From assembly GCF_900078675.2 (NCBI RefSeq), contig NZ_LT546237.1, positions 3,601,688 to 3,656,136 of the forward strand: 54,449 bases of DNA. Direction: 5' to 3'. Below, piece after piece: positions 11,201 through 20,757 of this stretch. Each line of letters opens with the position of its first letter. Position 1 is the first letter of the stretch. Under the pieces are notes generated by a model. That model had not been told where the DNA came from and did no database searches. It saw only the letters and a program-made list of their open reading frames with translations. The position numbers and the translations under genes were made by a program. This DNA is from Mycobacterium interjectum (GTDB lineage Bacteria > Actinomycetota > Actinomycetes > Mycobacteriales > Mycobacteriaceae).

Positions 11201-13634
11201 CGAGCACACCCAGCTGACAACGCAGGTGACCCGCGGCGCCGATGAGAAGACCCGGGTCGAGATCTATTCCCGCTCGCCCGGACACGACTGGTCGCGGCAC
11301 GCCACCGCCAAGGCCGAGGTGTGCACGGCAAATGGCCTTCCCGATCGACCCCCACCCGTCGCCGGCCACGGCGAAACGGCCATCAAGCCGACCGACCTGT
11401 ACACCGCGCTGCGGCGCACCGGGCAATATCACGGGCCGGCTTTCGCGGCGTTGACCGCGATCCACCGGCTACCCGGCGGCTTTGCGGAGACCGAGATCGT
11501 CCTACCCGACCAGGCGCCCCGGCATTCGAGGTATCGAATCCACCCGGTCATGCTGGACGCGGCGTTGCAGAGCCTTGCCGCCGCGATGCCGGAAGAAGAA
11601 GTCGCGGGGTCGGCCGAAACCAGTTATCTGCCTGTGTCATTCGAAACACTGCGGGTGTACGGCGACCCGGGCCGACGCGCGCGCTGCTGGTCCCAGCTGA
11701 CCAGCCTCGACGAAGCCGGAGCGGGAAAGCTCGGCAGAATCGTCTTGACCAACGAGTCCGGGGCCGTCACGGCCGAGATCAACGATATCTACCTGCGGCG
11801 CGTGGATCGGCGCAGCGTGCCACTTCCGCTTTCTCAGAAGATCTTCGACACCGCATGGGTAACGAGGCCGATCGGTGCCACGCACGCCGAAGTACCGGGC
11901 AGTTGGCTCGTGCTTACCGATGCGCCAGCACCCGATATCGAACGGTTAGTCGCCGACTGGCGTTCCCCGGTCCGCCGGGTGATCACGGCAGACCTGAAAG
12001 ACGAACCCGCCGTGCTCGCCGCATTCGCCGAAACGGCAGGTGACCCCGAACATCCGCCCGTCGCGGTGGTCGCCTTCGTCGGCGCGAACCCGAGCGTCAC
12101 CGCTGCCGGCATCGCCCAGGCGAGGGAATCACTCTGGGCGGTCTCCACCGTCGTTCGTGCGATCGTCGGCGGCTGGCATGGCCAGTCACCGCGGTTGTGG
12201 CTCGTCACCAGGGGCGGCCTTGCCGTTCACGACGAGCCAGGTCAGCCTGGCATCGGCGCGTTGAAAGGCCTGGTGCGCGTGCTGGCCTACGAGCATCCCG
12301 AGCTGCGCACCACGCTCGTCGACCTCGATGTCGCCGGGGACGCTGCGGCAGCGCTGAACGCCGAACTGATTGCGGCGATTACCGACTCGATCGACGACGT
12401 AGTCGCGTGGCGAGGCGGGCGGCGCTATGTCGAGCGGCTTTTCCGGGCGACCCTCGGTGAGCCCAGGCGCGAGCACGTCGTCCGCCCCGGGGCGTCGTAT
12501 ATCATCACCGGCGGCCTGGGTGGCCTTGGCTTGGTTTTCGCGCGCTGGCTGCTGGATCGCGGTGCGGGCCGCGTGGTCCTCAATGGCCGCGGCCAGCCCA
12601 CAGCCGAGCAGCGCACGCTCCTTGGCGAACTGGAGAAAAAGGCCGAAATCGTCGTGGTTACAGGAGATGTGGCGACCGAAGGTGTCGCGGAAAGGCTGGT
12701 GGCGGCAGCAGGCGGGTCAGCTCTGCGTGGCGTCCTGCACGCGGCGGCGGTGCTCGACGACGGCCTCGTGCTCTCCATGACCAAGGAAAGCCTCGAGCGG
12801 GTGTGGGCTCCCAAGGTCACCGGAGCGCAGCGAATGCACCAAGCCAGCGCTCACTGCGAACTGGACTGGTGGCTCGGATTTTCGTCCACTGCTTCGATGC
12901 TGGGCGGTCCGGGACAGGCTGCATACGCGTGCGCAAGCGCCTGGCTCGACGCGCTGGTCGATTGGCGACGCGCGTCGGGTCTACCCGCGGCGGTAATCAA
13001 CTGGGGGCCATGGGCAGAGGTCGGGCTTGCCCGCAGCCTGACCGGCGGCGCCCTCGACCCGATCACGCCGGCCGAGGGCACCGCGGCGCTCGAGCCATTG
13101 CTGGCCGCCGACCGGGGCCACACCGGCGTCGGACGGCTACGCCCCGACCGGGCGCTGATCGCCTTTCCCGAGATCCGCAGCCTCGGTTATTTCACCAACG
13201 TGGTCGAGGAGCTCGACGCCGCCGGCGACGGCGGTGATTGGGCCGGTCCCGATTCACTGACCGGCCTCGAACCCTCCGAAGCGCAAGGCCTGCTGACGGA
13301 GCGGCTGCGCGCGCGCATCGCGGCAGTCATGGGTTACGCCGACCGATCGGCCGTCGATGCCGCCGTCCCACTGATCGACCTGGGGATGGATTCCCTGATG
13401 GCGGTGCGCATCCGCAACACCGCGCGTGCGGATTTCGGAGTCGAGCCGCCGGTGGCGCTGCTGTTGCAGGGCGCGTCGCTACAAGACCTCACGGCCGATC
13501 TACTCCGCCAACTCGGCCTCGCCGGACACTCGCGGGTGTGCGAATCCGGAGAGGCCGTTCGCGGCCGGGCGCAGCAGCGCGCGGCGGCGCGTCAACAGGC
13601 CGCGACGCGGTGGAAGCGAGGACAACAACTGTGA
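8253..13634 (+). CDS. ppsD: PpsD, phthiocerol polyketide synthase (KS-AT-DH-KR-ACP, no ER)
   Basis: A 1793-residue PKS. KS Cys207 is in [10 protein letters not shown] Ser650 is in GHSMGE, with VASHHP in the specificity region, which fits methylmalonyl-CoA. DH His937 is in [11 protein letters not shown] has GGLGGLG from about residue 1420. ACP Ser1714 is in LGMDSLMAV. No enoyl reductase lies between DH and KR, so the double bond left by DH must be reduced in trans. The M. tuberculosis PpsD has the same gap, filled by the Rv2953 protein, whose homologue sits five genes downstream here (22020-23282). The start is fixed by the ATGA overlap with ppsC. The stop overlaps the ppsE GTG (GTGA). The C-terminal tail is Arg/Ala-rich. 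Confidence 0.95.
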   Translation: MTSLAERAAQMSPKAREVLARELVRAGTAFPADIAEPVAVIGIGCRLPGSVSGPESFWQLLIDGRDAVDEVPADRWAADAFYDPDPHAPGKMATKWGGFVDDVAGFDADFFGITPREAEAMDPQQRILLEVAWEALEHACLPTDSLSGTRTSAIMGLSAWDYTILNLERRAEIDAYMSTGNPHSAAVGRISYLLGLRGPAMAVDTACSSSLVAIHLACQSLRLRESDVALAGGVHLSLSPFTSIALSKWSALSPTGRCRTFDAMADGFVRGEGCGVVVLKRMADAVRDGDRVLAVVRGSAINQDGRSNGMTAPSAAAQRDVITTALRLADVPAGTVDYVETHGTGTVLGDPIEFEALAATYGRDGGGCALGSVKTNLGHLEAAAGVTGLIKAILAVDRGYIPPNLHFTRWNPAIDASATRFFVPTDGTAWPSGPTRRAAVSSFGLSGTNAHIVIEQAPAAASAPRTSTAAVVSTLVVSGKTPERQATTATALAAWMEGPGGAISLADVAHTLAHRRARHSEVGVVVARDHSAAAAGLRALAAGAPAPGVVEAIAGARGHGTVFVYSGQGSQWAGMGRQLLADEPAFAAAIADLEPEFIAQAGFSLSQTLAEGRTVVGIHNIQPMLMAIQLALTALWRHYGVEPGAVIGHSMGEVSAAVVSGALTPAEGLRVITVRSALLARLAGRGAMALLELDGPAVEALIADYRQVTLAVHASPRESVIAGPPDQVDAVIAAVTARNLLALRVEVDVASHHPIIDPILPELRSALADLAPMPPTIPMISTACDGPVPLLDADYWAANLRNPVRFHQAISTAAAAHHTFIEISPHPLLTHAIIDTLGEAETHTIGTLQRDSDDTVTFHARLAAVGKSAPGTTDGRPADIPVTPWQHDNFWVADRSGMSDLVDAHPLLGTHIEVPSSRDHVWQADVGTQVAPWLGDHKVFDQTILPAAAFAEIALAAAGEAFGVATGALSINQLEVEQMLPLNEHTQLTTQVTRGADEKTRVEIYSRSPGHDWSRHATAKAEVCTANGLPDRPPPVAGHGETAIKPTDLYTALRRTGQYHGPAFAALTAIHRLPGGFAETEIVLPDQAPRHSRYRIHPVMLDAALQSLAAAMPEEEVAGSAETSYLPVSFETLRVYGDPGRRARCWSQLTSLDEAGAGKLGRIVLTNESGAVTAEINDIYLRRVDRRSVPLPLSQKIFDTAWVTRPIGATHAEVPGSWLVLTDAPAPDIERLVADWRSPVRRVITADLKDEPAVLAAFAETAGDPEHPPVAVVAFVGANPSVTAAGIAQARESLWAVSTVVRAIVGGWHGQSPRLWLVTRGGLAVHDEPGQPGIGALKGLVRVLAYEHPELRTTLVDLDVAGDAAAALNAELIAAITDSIDDVVAWRGGRRYVERLFRATLGEPRREHVVRPGASYIITGGLGGLGLVFARWLLDRGAGRVVLNGRGQPTAEQRTLLGELEKKAEIVVVTGDVATEGVAERLVAAAGGSALRGVLHAAAVLDDGLVLSMTKESLERVWAPKVTGAQRMHQASAHCELDWWLGFSSTASMLGGPGQAAYACASAWLDALVDWRRASGLPAAVINWGPWAEVGLARSLTGGALDPITPAEGTAALEPLLAADRGHTGVGRLRPDRALIAFPEIRSLGYFTNVVEELDAAGDGGDWAGPDSLTGLEPSEAQGLLTERLRARIAAVMGYADRSAVDAAVPLIDLGMDSLMAVRIRNTARADFGVEPPVALLLQGASLQDLTADLLRQLGLAGHSRVCESGEAVRGRAQQRAAARQQAATRWKRGQQL

Positions 13635-16600
13635 GCACGAACACAGCCCCATACTCAACGGGTTTGCCGGCCAACGCAATCGCCGTGGTCGGCATGGCCG
13701 GCAGATTCCCGGGCGCCAACGACGTGTCGGCCTTCTGGGACAATCTTCGCCGCGGCGAAGAATCGATCGTCACGCTCTCAGAGCAACAGCTGAAGGCTGC
13801 CGGGATCGGCGATGAAGTGCTGGCCAATCCCGCGTATGTGCGGCGGGCGCCGGTCATCGACGGGTTCGACGAGTTCGACGCCGACTACTTCGGATTCCCA
13901 CCGCAATCCGCTCGGACGCTGGACCCGCAGCACCGCCTATTCCTTCAATGCGCGTGGCATGCCTTCGAGGATGCCGGCTGCGACCCCGCGCGGTTCGACG
14001 GCGCCATCGGCGTCTACGGAACCTGCTCCCCCAGCGGCTATCTCCTGCACAACCTGTCGTCCCACCATGGCGAAGACGCCTTCCTGGGAACGGGCCTCAA
14101 CTTCGAGCAGTTCAACCTGTTCCTGCAGAACGACAAGGATTTCCTCGCCACGCGGGTGTCCCATCAATTCAATCTTCGCGGCCCGAGCCTGACGGTCCAG
14201 ACCGCATGCTCGTCATCGCTCGTCGCGGTCCATCTGGCCTGTCAGAGCCTGCTCAGCGGGGAATGCGACATGGCGCTTGCCGGAGGGGTGTCGCTGTCGG
14301 TCCCCCACCGGGTGGGTTACTGGAACTCGCCGGGGTCGATGGTGTCGGCGGTCGGCCACTGCCGTCCCTTCGACGTGCGGGCCGACGGCACGGTTTTCGG
14401 CAGCGGTGTGGCCATCGTAGTCCTCAAACCGTTTCAGGCCGCCGTCGAAGCCGGGGATCGGATTCACGCCGTCATCCGCGGGTCGGCGATCAACAACGAC
14501 GGCTCGGCGAAGATGGGGTACGCGGCTCCCAGCCCGGTCGCTCAGGCCGATGTCATCGCGGAAGCTCACGCGGTCTCGGGCATCGATTCCTCCACCGTGA
14601 GCTACGTCGAGACGCACGGAACCGGCACACCGCTGGGTGATCCCATCGAAATCCAGGGCCTGCGAACCGCGTTCGCCGTGTCGCAGATGCCTCGAACCGG
14701 TCCCTGTGTCTTAGGGTCCGTCAAGTCGAACATCGGCCACCTCGAAGTCGCGGCCGGCGTCGTGAGCCTGATCAAAACGATTCTCTGCCTGAAGCACAAG
14801 GCGATTCCCGCGACACTGCACTTCACCAGCCCGAACCCGGAACTCCGCCTCGACGAGACCCCTTTCGCGGTGCAAAGCGCCTACGGCCCGTGGGAATGGG
14901 ATGGAGTGCTCAGGGCCGGCGTCAGCTCGTTCGGGGTGGGCGGAACCAACGCGCACCTCGTCGTCGAGGAGGCGCCCCCGGTTGCGGCGCCCGCCGAGCC
15001 GGCGGACCCGCAGGTGATCCTGCTCTCGACGGAAACTGAAGCCGCACTGGAGGAATCGCGCAACGCTCTAGCCGCGGCGCTAAACGAAACGGGCGCCCCG
15101 AGCCTGTCCGACGTCGCTTTCACCCTCGCCGGGCGCCGTAAGCACAGCATCACCATGGCGGCCGTGGTTCACGACCGCGAACAGGCGGTCGCGGTCTTGC
15201 GGACTTCCGAGCATGACAACGTCTTCGTCGGGGAATCCGTCGGCGGAAACGTCGAGTCGGGGTCGCAACGCGTCGTTTTCATGTTTCCGGGTCAGGGCTC
15301 TCAGCACGGCGGCATGGCCCGGGGCTTGTACGACACCACGCCCGCCTTCGCCGAACACTTCGACATCTGCGCCGCGGGATTCCACAATGAGATGGGGATC
15401 GACCTACACGCCGAGATATTCGGCGATAGCACAACCGATTTGGAGCGCATTGACCGCTCCCAACCCGCGCTGTTCACAGTGGAATACGCGCTTGCGCGAC
15501 TGGTGGAAAACTATGGGGTGCGCGCTGGAGCATACATCGGCTACAGCACCGGCGAATACATCGCGGCCACCCTGGCCGGGGTATTCGACCTCGAGACTGC
15601 GATCAAGGCGGTGTCATTGCGTGCCCGCCTGATGCACGAATCCCCACCGGGCTCGATGGTGGCGGTGGCACTGGGTCCCGACGACATCGAACCGTACCTT
15701 GCGGAGTACGCCGTTAAGGGAGTGGGCCTTTCCGCAGTGAACGATCCCGGCAACTGCGTTATCGCCGGTCCTAACGACGAGATCCGCGCATTCACCCAAC
15801 GCCTTCGCGGGGACGGTATCGCCGCGCGACGCGTCCGCGCCACACACGCGTTTCATTCCAGCTCGATGGATGCCGTGGCGGCGGAGTTCCAAGATTTCCT
15901 GTCCGGTGTCGAGCTTCGGCGGCCGCACACACCCCTACTCAGCAACCTCACCGGGACCTGGATGTCCGACGAGCAAATCACCGACCCCGCCGCCTGGGCT
16001 CGCCAGATCAGTTCCACGATCAGGTTCGCGGACGAGCTCGAGGCGGTGCTGACCGACCCGTGCCGGATCCTCGTCGAGGTCGGCCCGGGTGGCAACCTGA
16101 CGGGTTCGGCGATGCGGCACCCGAAGTGGTCGGGCGGACATCGCGCGGTTCGGCTCATGCGGCACCCGATCCAGAACGTCGATGATCGGGACACCTTCCT
16201 GCTCGGGCTCGGCCAACTGTCGGCGGCTGGCGTCCAGGTCGAGTGGCCGCGCCCGTCGGGGCCCGCGCCGCGAACCGTTTCTCTGCCCGGTTATCCCTTT
16301 GCTCACCAACGGCATTGGATCGACCCGAAGCCGATCAACTGGACCGGCCTGGCCGCGGGATCGCACGCGCCCGACGTGTCCACCAATGGTGCCGGTGCCG
16401 GCGCCCAAGCCGAACAGTCCCCCAACGGGCAGGCGCAGACCGAGGCGGCGCTGCGGCAGATCTGGATGCGGTGCTTAGGTGTCAATTCGATCGACCGCAA
16501 TGACAACTTCTTCGACCTCGGCGGTGATTCCCTGATCTCGATTGGCATTTCGACCGCCGCCACCAACGCGGGCCTGGACGTCACGCCGCAGGATCTTTAT

Positions 16601-18085
16601 CGACACCCTACTTTGGCCACCCTCGCGAAACACGTCGATGCGAAAGACGCCGCGGGCAGCTTGGCGAAACCGATTGACCCCACTACTCATACCTGCGTCC
16701 CGCCGAATGTAATGCAGTTCTTCGACCAAGGAGTGCAAGAGACCGGTTCCTGGCGATGCCCGCTGATCTTCAGGCTCGCCCCCGTCGTGGGCGTCGAAGA
16801 CATCCGGGCCGTGCTCACCGCGGTGGCCGACCACCACGACGCGTTACGCCTTCGGCTCGTCGAACGCGCGGGGACGTGGGAGCAGCACATCGCCGCACCG
16901 CAGGAATTTGAACTGCTATCGACCCGAAGGCTTCCGAGCGACCTGACGGGTGGCGAACCCGCCGCGCTGCGGGCAGCCCTGCTGAACATCGCGGCTGAGG
17001 CCGCTGATGGCCAGACCGCATCGTTGACCGCCACACACGTTTCCGGTCCGGAGGCCAGTGCGCAGGGCAGCAGCCACCTGATCTTGTCCATGCACGAAGT
17101 GATCGCGGACAACGCATCTCGCGAGATCCTGCTGACCGACCTGCTCACCGCATTCACTCAGCGACTTGCGGGCGAGGGAATTTTGCTGCCCCCGACCAGC
17201 GCGCAATGGCGCGATTGGTCTCTGCGATCCGGGACACTGGCGACGCACCCGGCGGTCCTGGACACCCGTGACTTCTGGCTGGAGAACTCCAACACGGCGA
17301 CATTGCGGCTGGGCGACCCGGAAGTCACCGACCGCCCCCATTCCAGCGACCTGGCGCGGGTGCCGTCGGCGCTGACCGTCGACAAAACGGCCGAGATCGA
17401 CGACGCCCGCCGGAGGCTGGGCGTGCCGATCGAGGAGATACTACTGGCGGCACTAGGTCGGACAATCGCCCAGACCCTCGGCGAGGGTGTGGTTTCGGTC
17501 GACCTGGAGGGCGCCGGGCGCACCGTGCTGAGGCCCGACGTGGACCTGCGCAGGACCATTGGCCGTTTCACCACGATCTATCCTGCTCCGATTCCGTGCA
17601 CGAGGGACGGCGATGCGGCCACACTGCTGAGCACTGTCAGCGACACGCTCAGATCCGTTCCGCACCATGGGATCGGCTATGCACTACTGCGCTACGTCTA
17701 CGCACCCACCGCACCGCTGTTCGCCGCCGCCGGCCCCTCCGACATCCACTTCCGCTACGTGGGTCTGATCCCCCAGCTACCGCCCGTCGATGCACCGGTC
17801 CAGTTCGACTCCGACGCGGCGCTGCCGGTGCGCGACCCGATTCCGGGCCTAGGCCATGCCATCGAGTTTCGCGTATACCGCCACTCCGGCTCGCTGCATC
17901 TCGATTGGTGGTATGACACCCGCCGCGTTGCGAGCGCAACGATCGAGGCTCTGGCGCAGCGCTTCCCGTTGGCTTTGCGGGTGCTGCTCGAACAGGCCAT
18001 CGCCGCAATCCCCGACGACGGCAACGCTGCTTCGGAGCCAGTGGAACTGGCCCTAGTGGACTTGTCCGCGCGCGACGCGGGTTGA
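13631..18085 (+). CDS. ppsE: PpsE, terminal phthiocerol polyketide synthase (KS-AT-ACP-C)
   Basis: 1484 residues from a GTG that overlaps the ppsD stop as GTGA; an open frame continues upstream but is a shadow of ppsD. KS Cys193 is in QTACSSSL. AT Ser639 is in GYSTGEY, with the motif HAFH. ACP Ser967 is in LGGDSLIS. A C-terminal region of about 450 residues resembles an NRPS condensation domain, but its catalytic HHxxxDG is degenerate (MHEVIADN). There is no reductive domain, which matches the last extension of phthiocerol, where the keto group is left for release and later modification. The release thioesterase TesA is not in the window. drrA follows after 22 bp. Confidence 0.95.
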   Translation: MSTNTAPYSTGLPANAIAVVGMAGRFPGANDVSAFWDNLRRGEESIVTLSEQQLKAAGIGDEVLANPAYVRRAPVIDGFDEFDADYFGFPPQSARTLDPQHRLFLQCAWHAFEDAGCDPARFDGAIGVYGTCSPSGYLLHNLSSHHGEDAFLGTGLNFEQFNLFLQNDKDFLATRVSHQFNLRGPSLTVQTACSSSLVAVHLACQSLLSGECDMALAGGVSLSVPHRVGYWNSPGSMVSAVGHCRPFDVRADGTVFGSGVAIVVLKPFQAAVEAGDRIHAVIRGSAINNDGSAKMGYAAPSPVAQADVIAEAHAVSGIDSSTVSYVETHGTGTPLGDPIEIQGLRTAFAVSQMPRTGPCVLGSVKSNIGHLEVAAGVVSLIKTILCLKHKAIPATLHFTSPNPELRLDETPFAVQSAYGPWEWDGVLRAGVSSFGVGGTNAHLVVEEAPPVAAPAEPADPQVILLSTETEAALEESRNALAAALNETGAPSLSDVAFTLAGRRKHSITMAAVVHDREQAVAVLRTSEHDNVFVGESVGGNVESGSQRVVFMFPGQGSQHGGMARGLYDTTPAFAEHFDICAAGFHNEMGIDLHAEIFGDSTTDLERIDRSQPALFTVEYALARLVENYGVRAGAYIGYSTGEYIAATLAGVFDLETAIKAVSLRARLMHESPPGSMVAVALGPDDIEPYLAEYAVKGVGLSAVNDPGNCVIAGPNDEIRAFTQRLRGDGIAARRVRATHAFHSSSMDAVAAEFQDFLSGVELRRPHTPLLSNLTGTWMSDEQITDPAAWARQISSTIRFADELEAVLTDPCRILVEVGPGGNLTGSAMRHPKWSGGHRAVRLMRHPIQNVDDRDTFLLGLGQLSAAGVQVEWPRPSGPAPRTVSLPGYPFAHQRHWIDPKPINWTGLAAGSHAPDVSTNGAGAGAQAEQSPNGQAQTEAALRQIWMRCLGVNSIDRNDNFFDLGGDSLISIGISTAATNAGLDVTPQDLYRHPTLATLAKHVDAKDAAGSLAKPIDPTTHTCVPPNVMQFFDQGVQETGSWRCPLIFRLAPVVGVEDIRAVLTAVADHHDALRLRLVERAGTWEQHIAAPQEFELLSTRRLPSDLTGGEPAALRAALLNIAAEAADGQTASLTATHVSGPEASAQGSSHLILSMHEVIADNASREILLTDLLTAFTQRLAGEGILLPPTSAQWRDWSLRSGTLATHPAVLDTRDFWLENSNTATLRLGDPEVTDRPHSSDLARVPSALTVDKTAEIDDARRRLGVPIEEILLAALGRTIAQTLGEGVVSVDLEGAGRTVLRPDVDLRRTIGRFTTIYPAPIPCTRDGDAATLLSTVSDTLRSVPHHGIGYALLRYVYAPTAPLFAAAGPSDIHFRYVGLIPQLPPVDAPVQFDSDAALPVRDPIPGLGHAIEFRVYRHSGSLHLDWWYDTRRVASATIEALAQRFPLALRVLLEQAIAAIPDDGNAASEPVELALVDLSARDAG

Positions 18086-18107
18086 GGGCTGAGAGGAAGG
18101 AAGGCCA

Positions 18108-19106
18108 ATGGGTGACGCCGAGAGGATTTTTGACAAGGCGGTCATCGTCGATGGGGTACGCAAGACCTACGACGACGTGGTGGCCTTGCAGAACGTCAGC
18201 TTCGAAGTCGGCCGCGGCGAGGTGATCGGCCTCCTCGGGCCCAACGGCGCGGGGAAGACCACGCTCGTCGACATCCTGTCGACCCTGAGCCGGCCCGATC
18301 GAGGCCATGCAATCGTCGCCGGTTATGACTGCGTCTCCGAGCCCGCGGGTGTGCGCCGGTCGATCATGCTTACCGGCCAACAGGTGGCCCTCGACGACAT
18401 GCTCACCGGGTTAGAAAACCTCGTCATGTTCGGCCGGTTGTACGGACTGGGTAAGTCGGCCGCGCGCATCCGCGCCGAAGAGTTGATCGAAGAATTCGAG
18501 CTGGCCTATGCAGGCAACCGGCGCGTGAAAACGTACTCGGGCGGCATGCGCCGGCGGATCGACATCGCCTGTGGTCTGGTGGTCCCCCCGCAGGTGGTCT
18601 TCTTGGACGAGCCCTCCACCGGCCTGGATCCGCGTAGCAGGCAAGGGATTTGGGATCTTGTCGGCAACTTCAAGACCTGCGGCATCACCACCTTGCTGAC
18701 CACGCAGTATCTCGAGGAAGCCGACGCGCTTGCCGACCGCATCATCGTGATCGACCACGGCCGCATCATCGCCGAGGGCACCGCCGACGAGCTCAAGGAG
18801 CGAACCGGCGCCAGTTATTGCGAAATCGTCCCGCAGGATCCCAGGGATCTACTGGTGATCGCCGAGACGCTCGGCTCGTTGTTGCCCGAGAAGAACAGGG
18901 CCGCCCTGACTTCCGAATCGGATCGGATCGCCATGCCGGCGCCGGGCGGTACCAGTACCCTTATCGAGGTCGTGGGGCGGCTCGCGGCGGCCAATATCGA
19001 CCTTGCCGACGTCGCGCTGCGGCGTCCGTCGCTGGACGACGTGTTCCTCACGCTGACCGGGGATTCCGCCGAGCCCCGAACCGTTGTCGCGGAGGTCATA
19101 AAGTGA
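18108..19106 (+). CDS. drrA: DrrA, ABC transporter ATP-binding subunit (DIM export)
   Basis: A 332-residue ATPase of the daunorubicin-resistance ABC family. Walker A GPNGAGKTT is near residue 45, the signature YSGGMRRR starts near 143, and Walker B VVFLDEPSTGLD spans about 164-175, followed by the H-loop segment. It would energise DrrB and DrrC, the membrane subunits encoded next, to move DIM-type lipid across the inner membrane. The ATG is preceded by the purine-rich stretch AGGAAGGAAGG. The stop overlaps the GTG of drrB (GTGA). Position between ppsE and papA5 is the same as in M. tuberculosis. Confidence 0.95.
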   Translation: MGDAERIFDKAVIVDGVRKTYDDVVALQNVSFEVGRGEVIGLLGPNGAGKTTLVDILSTLSRPDRGHAIVAGYDCVSEPAGVRRSIMLTGQQVALDDMLTGLENLVMFGRLYGLGKSAARIRAEELIEEFELAYAGNRRVKTYSGGMRRRIDIACGLVVPPQVVFLDEPSTGLDPRSRQGIWDLVGNFKTCGITTLLTTQYLEEADALADRIIVIDHGRIIAEGTADELKERTGASYCEIVPQDPRDLLVIAETLGSLLPEKNRAALTSESDRIAMPAPGGTSTLIEVVGRLAAANIDLADVALRRPSLDDVFLTLTGDSAEPRTVVAEVIK

Positions 19107-19918
19107 CCGCGCCGGCCACCGCGCGGCCCGGCCCGTCAGCGCTCGCACAGTGGTGGGTCCTCACCTGCCGCTTCATCGCCCCGACGCTACGCAACGGTGA
19201 GCTCGTCATCACCATCGCGTCCTCGGCGATTTTCACCGCCGGCTTCTACATTCCATTGCATCAGCTCATGGGAGCCGCCACCAGGGGCATCGCCAGCAGC
19301 TACGCGCAGTACATCATGCCGTTGATCGCGCTGCAGGCCATCACCTTTGCTGCGATGTCGACGGCGTTTCGGGCCGCGACCGACTCGGTACAAGGCATCA
19401 ATCGCCGCTTCAAATCGATGCCGATCGCCCCGGCTACGCCGGTGGCCGCCCGCATCTCCGCCGCGGTATACCGCTGCCTGGTTTCGTTGGCGGTGGCGCT
19501 GGTCTGCGGTCACCTGATTGGATTCCGGTTCCACCGCTCGGCGGTCTACATCGTTGCCTTTTGCACCTTGGTGCTCGTGATCGGGGCGTTGCTGTCTTTC
19601 GGTGCGGACGTGGTCGGGACCGCCACCCGGAACCCGGAGGCCATGACGCCGCTACTGATCCTGCCGCCGTTGATCTTTGGACTGCTGTCGGTGGGTGTCC
19701 AGCCGGTCGAGCAGTTTCCTCGTTGGATCCAGCCCATCGTGCGCGACCAGCCGGTTTCGAGGTTCGTGGACACCCTGCGCGCCCTGGCCGGTGACACCCC
19801 ACCGCATGGCGGTCCCTTCACGTGGTCCGTGCTGGCGCCGTCGCTGGCGTGGCTATGCGGATTGGCCGCGATGCTGCTACCGGCATCGGCAACGGTTTTG
19901 TCGAGGCGGGCGCGATGA
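19103..19918 (+). CDS. drrB: DrrB, ABC-2 type permease subunit
   Basis: 271 residues starting at a GTG in the GTGA overlap with drrA. It is an ABC-2 permease with about six hydrophobic segments, for example the ones around IASSAIFTAGFYIPL, YIVAFCTLVLVIGALL and LLILPPLIFGLL. The family signature region (QFPRWIQPIVRDQPVS) before the last helix is also present in DrrC. It forms the transmembrane path together with DrrC. The stop overlaps drrC as ATGA. Length is slightly below the M. tuberculosis protein (about 289). Confidence 0.93.
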   Translation: MTAPATARPGPSALAQWWVLTCRFIAPTLRNGELVITIASSAIFTAGFYIPLHQLMGAATRGIASSYAQYIMPLIALQAITFAAMSTAFRAATDSVQGINRRFKSMPIAPATPVAARISAAVYRCLVSLAVALVCGHLIGFRFHRSAVYIVAFCTLVLVIGALLSFGADVVGTATRNPEAMTPLLILPPLIFGLLSVGVQPVEQFPRWIQPIVRDQPVSRFVDTLRALAGDTPPHGGPFTWSVLAPSLAWLCGLAAMLLPASATVLSRRAR

Positions 19919-20742
19919 CCCTGGTTGACGAAAAGACCACCGACCACGGCGTTGACCGGCGGTGCTACGAGGATTCCGCACGGGTTCTGGTCCCACAGAC
20001 CCTGGTGCAGACGCGACGGATACTTCTGCGGTGGGGGCGCGACCTCACCGCAATGGTCGAAGTGCTGGTGTTGCCCGTCCTGTTCCTGCTGACTGTGAAT
20101 ATTGTTTTGGGCCATATGGTTTCACAAGTCACCGGGCACAGCGCGCTGTACGGCACGGTTCCGATGAACGCCCTCGCCGCCGCGATCAACGGATCGGCGA
20201 TCGGGGCGATCGGCCTCATCGGGGAGCGAGACGACGGCCTGCTGCGCCGGTTGTGGGTGCTGCCCGTGCACCGCGCGTCGGGTGTTTGTTCACGGGTGGT
20301 CGCCGAGGCGGTTCGGATCACGATCACCACGGCGGTGTTGGTGGCCGTCGGAATGATGCTCGGGTTCCGCTTCCACCAGGGCCCGCTGGCCATTCTGGCA
20401 TGGCTGATCGTTCCGGTCATTTTCGGGCTGTCCTACGCAACCCTCATCACAATGGTGGCGTTGCACGCCGCGAAAAATTTCCTGCTCGAGGCGGTTACAC
20501 TCGTTCACCTGCTCGCCGTCGTCTTCTCGACCGGGTTTCTGCCGGTAGACCAATTTCCGAAGTGGATACAGCCAGTGGTCGCACACCAGCCGATGAGCTA
20601 CGCGATCGAAGCGATGCGCGGATTGTCGCTGGGCGGCCCGGTGCGATGGCCCATGCTCGCAACGCTGCTGTGGGCCACCGGCATCACCGCCGTATGCATC
20701 GGCCCGACGCTGATCGGCTATCGGCGCGCCAGCACGCACTGA
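19915..20742 (+). CDS. drrC: DrrC, ABC-2 type permease subunit
   Basis: 275 residues from the ATG in the ATGA overlap with drrB; M. tuberculosis DrrC is about the same length. It is a polytopic membrane protein with a cytoplasmic N-terminus and hydrophobic segments near VLVLPVLFLLTVNIVLG, ITITTAVLVAVGMMLG and LLWATGITAVCIG. It ends IGYRRASTH, as I recall the M. tuberculosis protein ending. It pairs with DrrB and DrrA for DIM transport. papA5 begins 15 bp later behind a clear AAGGAG site. Confidence 0.94.
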   Translation: MTLVDEKTTDHGVDRRCYEDSARVLVPQTLVQTRRILLRWGRDLTAMVEVLVLPVLFLLTVNIVLGHMVSQVTGHSALYGTVPMNALAAAINGSAIGAIGLIGERDDGLLRRLWVLPVHRASGVCSRVVAEAVRITITTAVLVAVGMMLGFRFHQGPLAILAWLIVPVIFGLSYATLITMVALHAAKNFLLEAVTLVHLLAVVFSTGFLPVDQFPKWIQPVVAHQPMSYAIEAMRGLSLGGPVRWPMLATLLWATGITAVCIGPTLIGYRRASTH

Positions 20743-20757
20743 ACTAAGGAGTCCTAG

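Noticed and set aside
13238..13630. Upstream extension of the ppsE frame by about 130 residues
   Set aside because: It overlaps ppsD out of frame and is Arg-rich shadow sequence; the KS domain begins just after the GTG at 13631.
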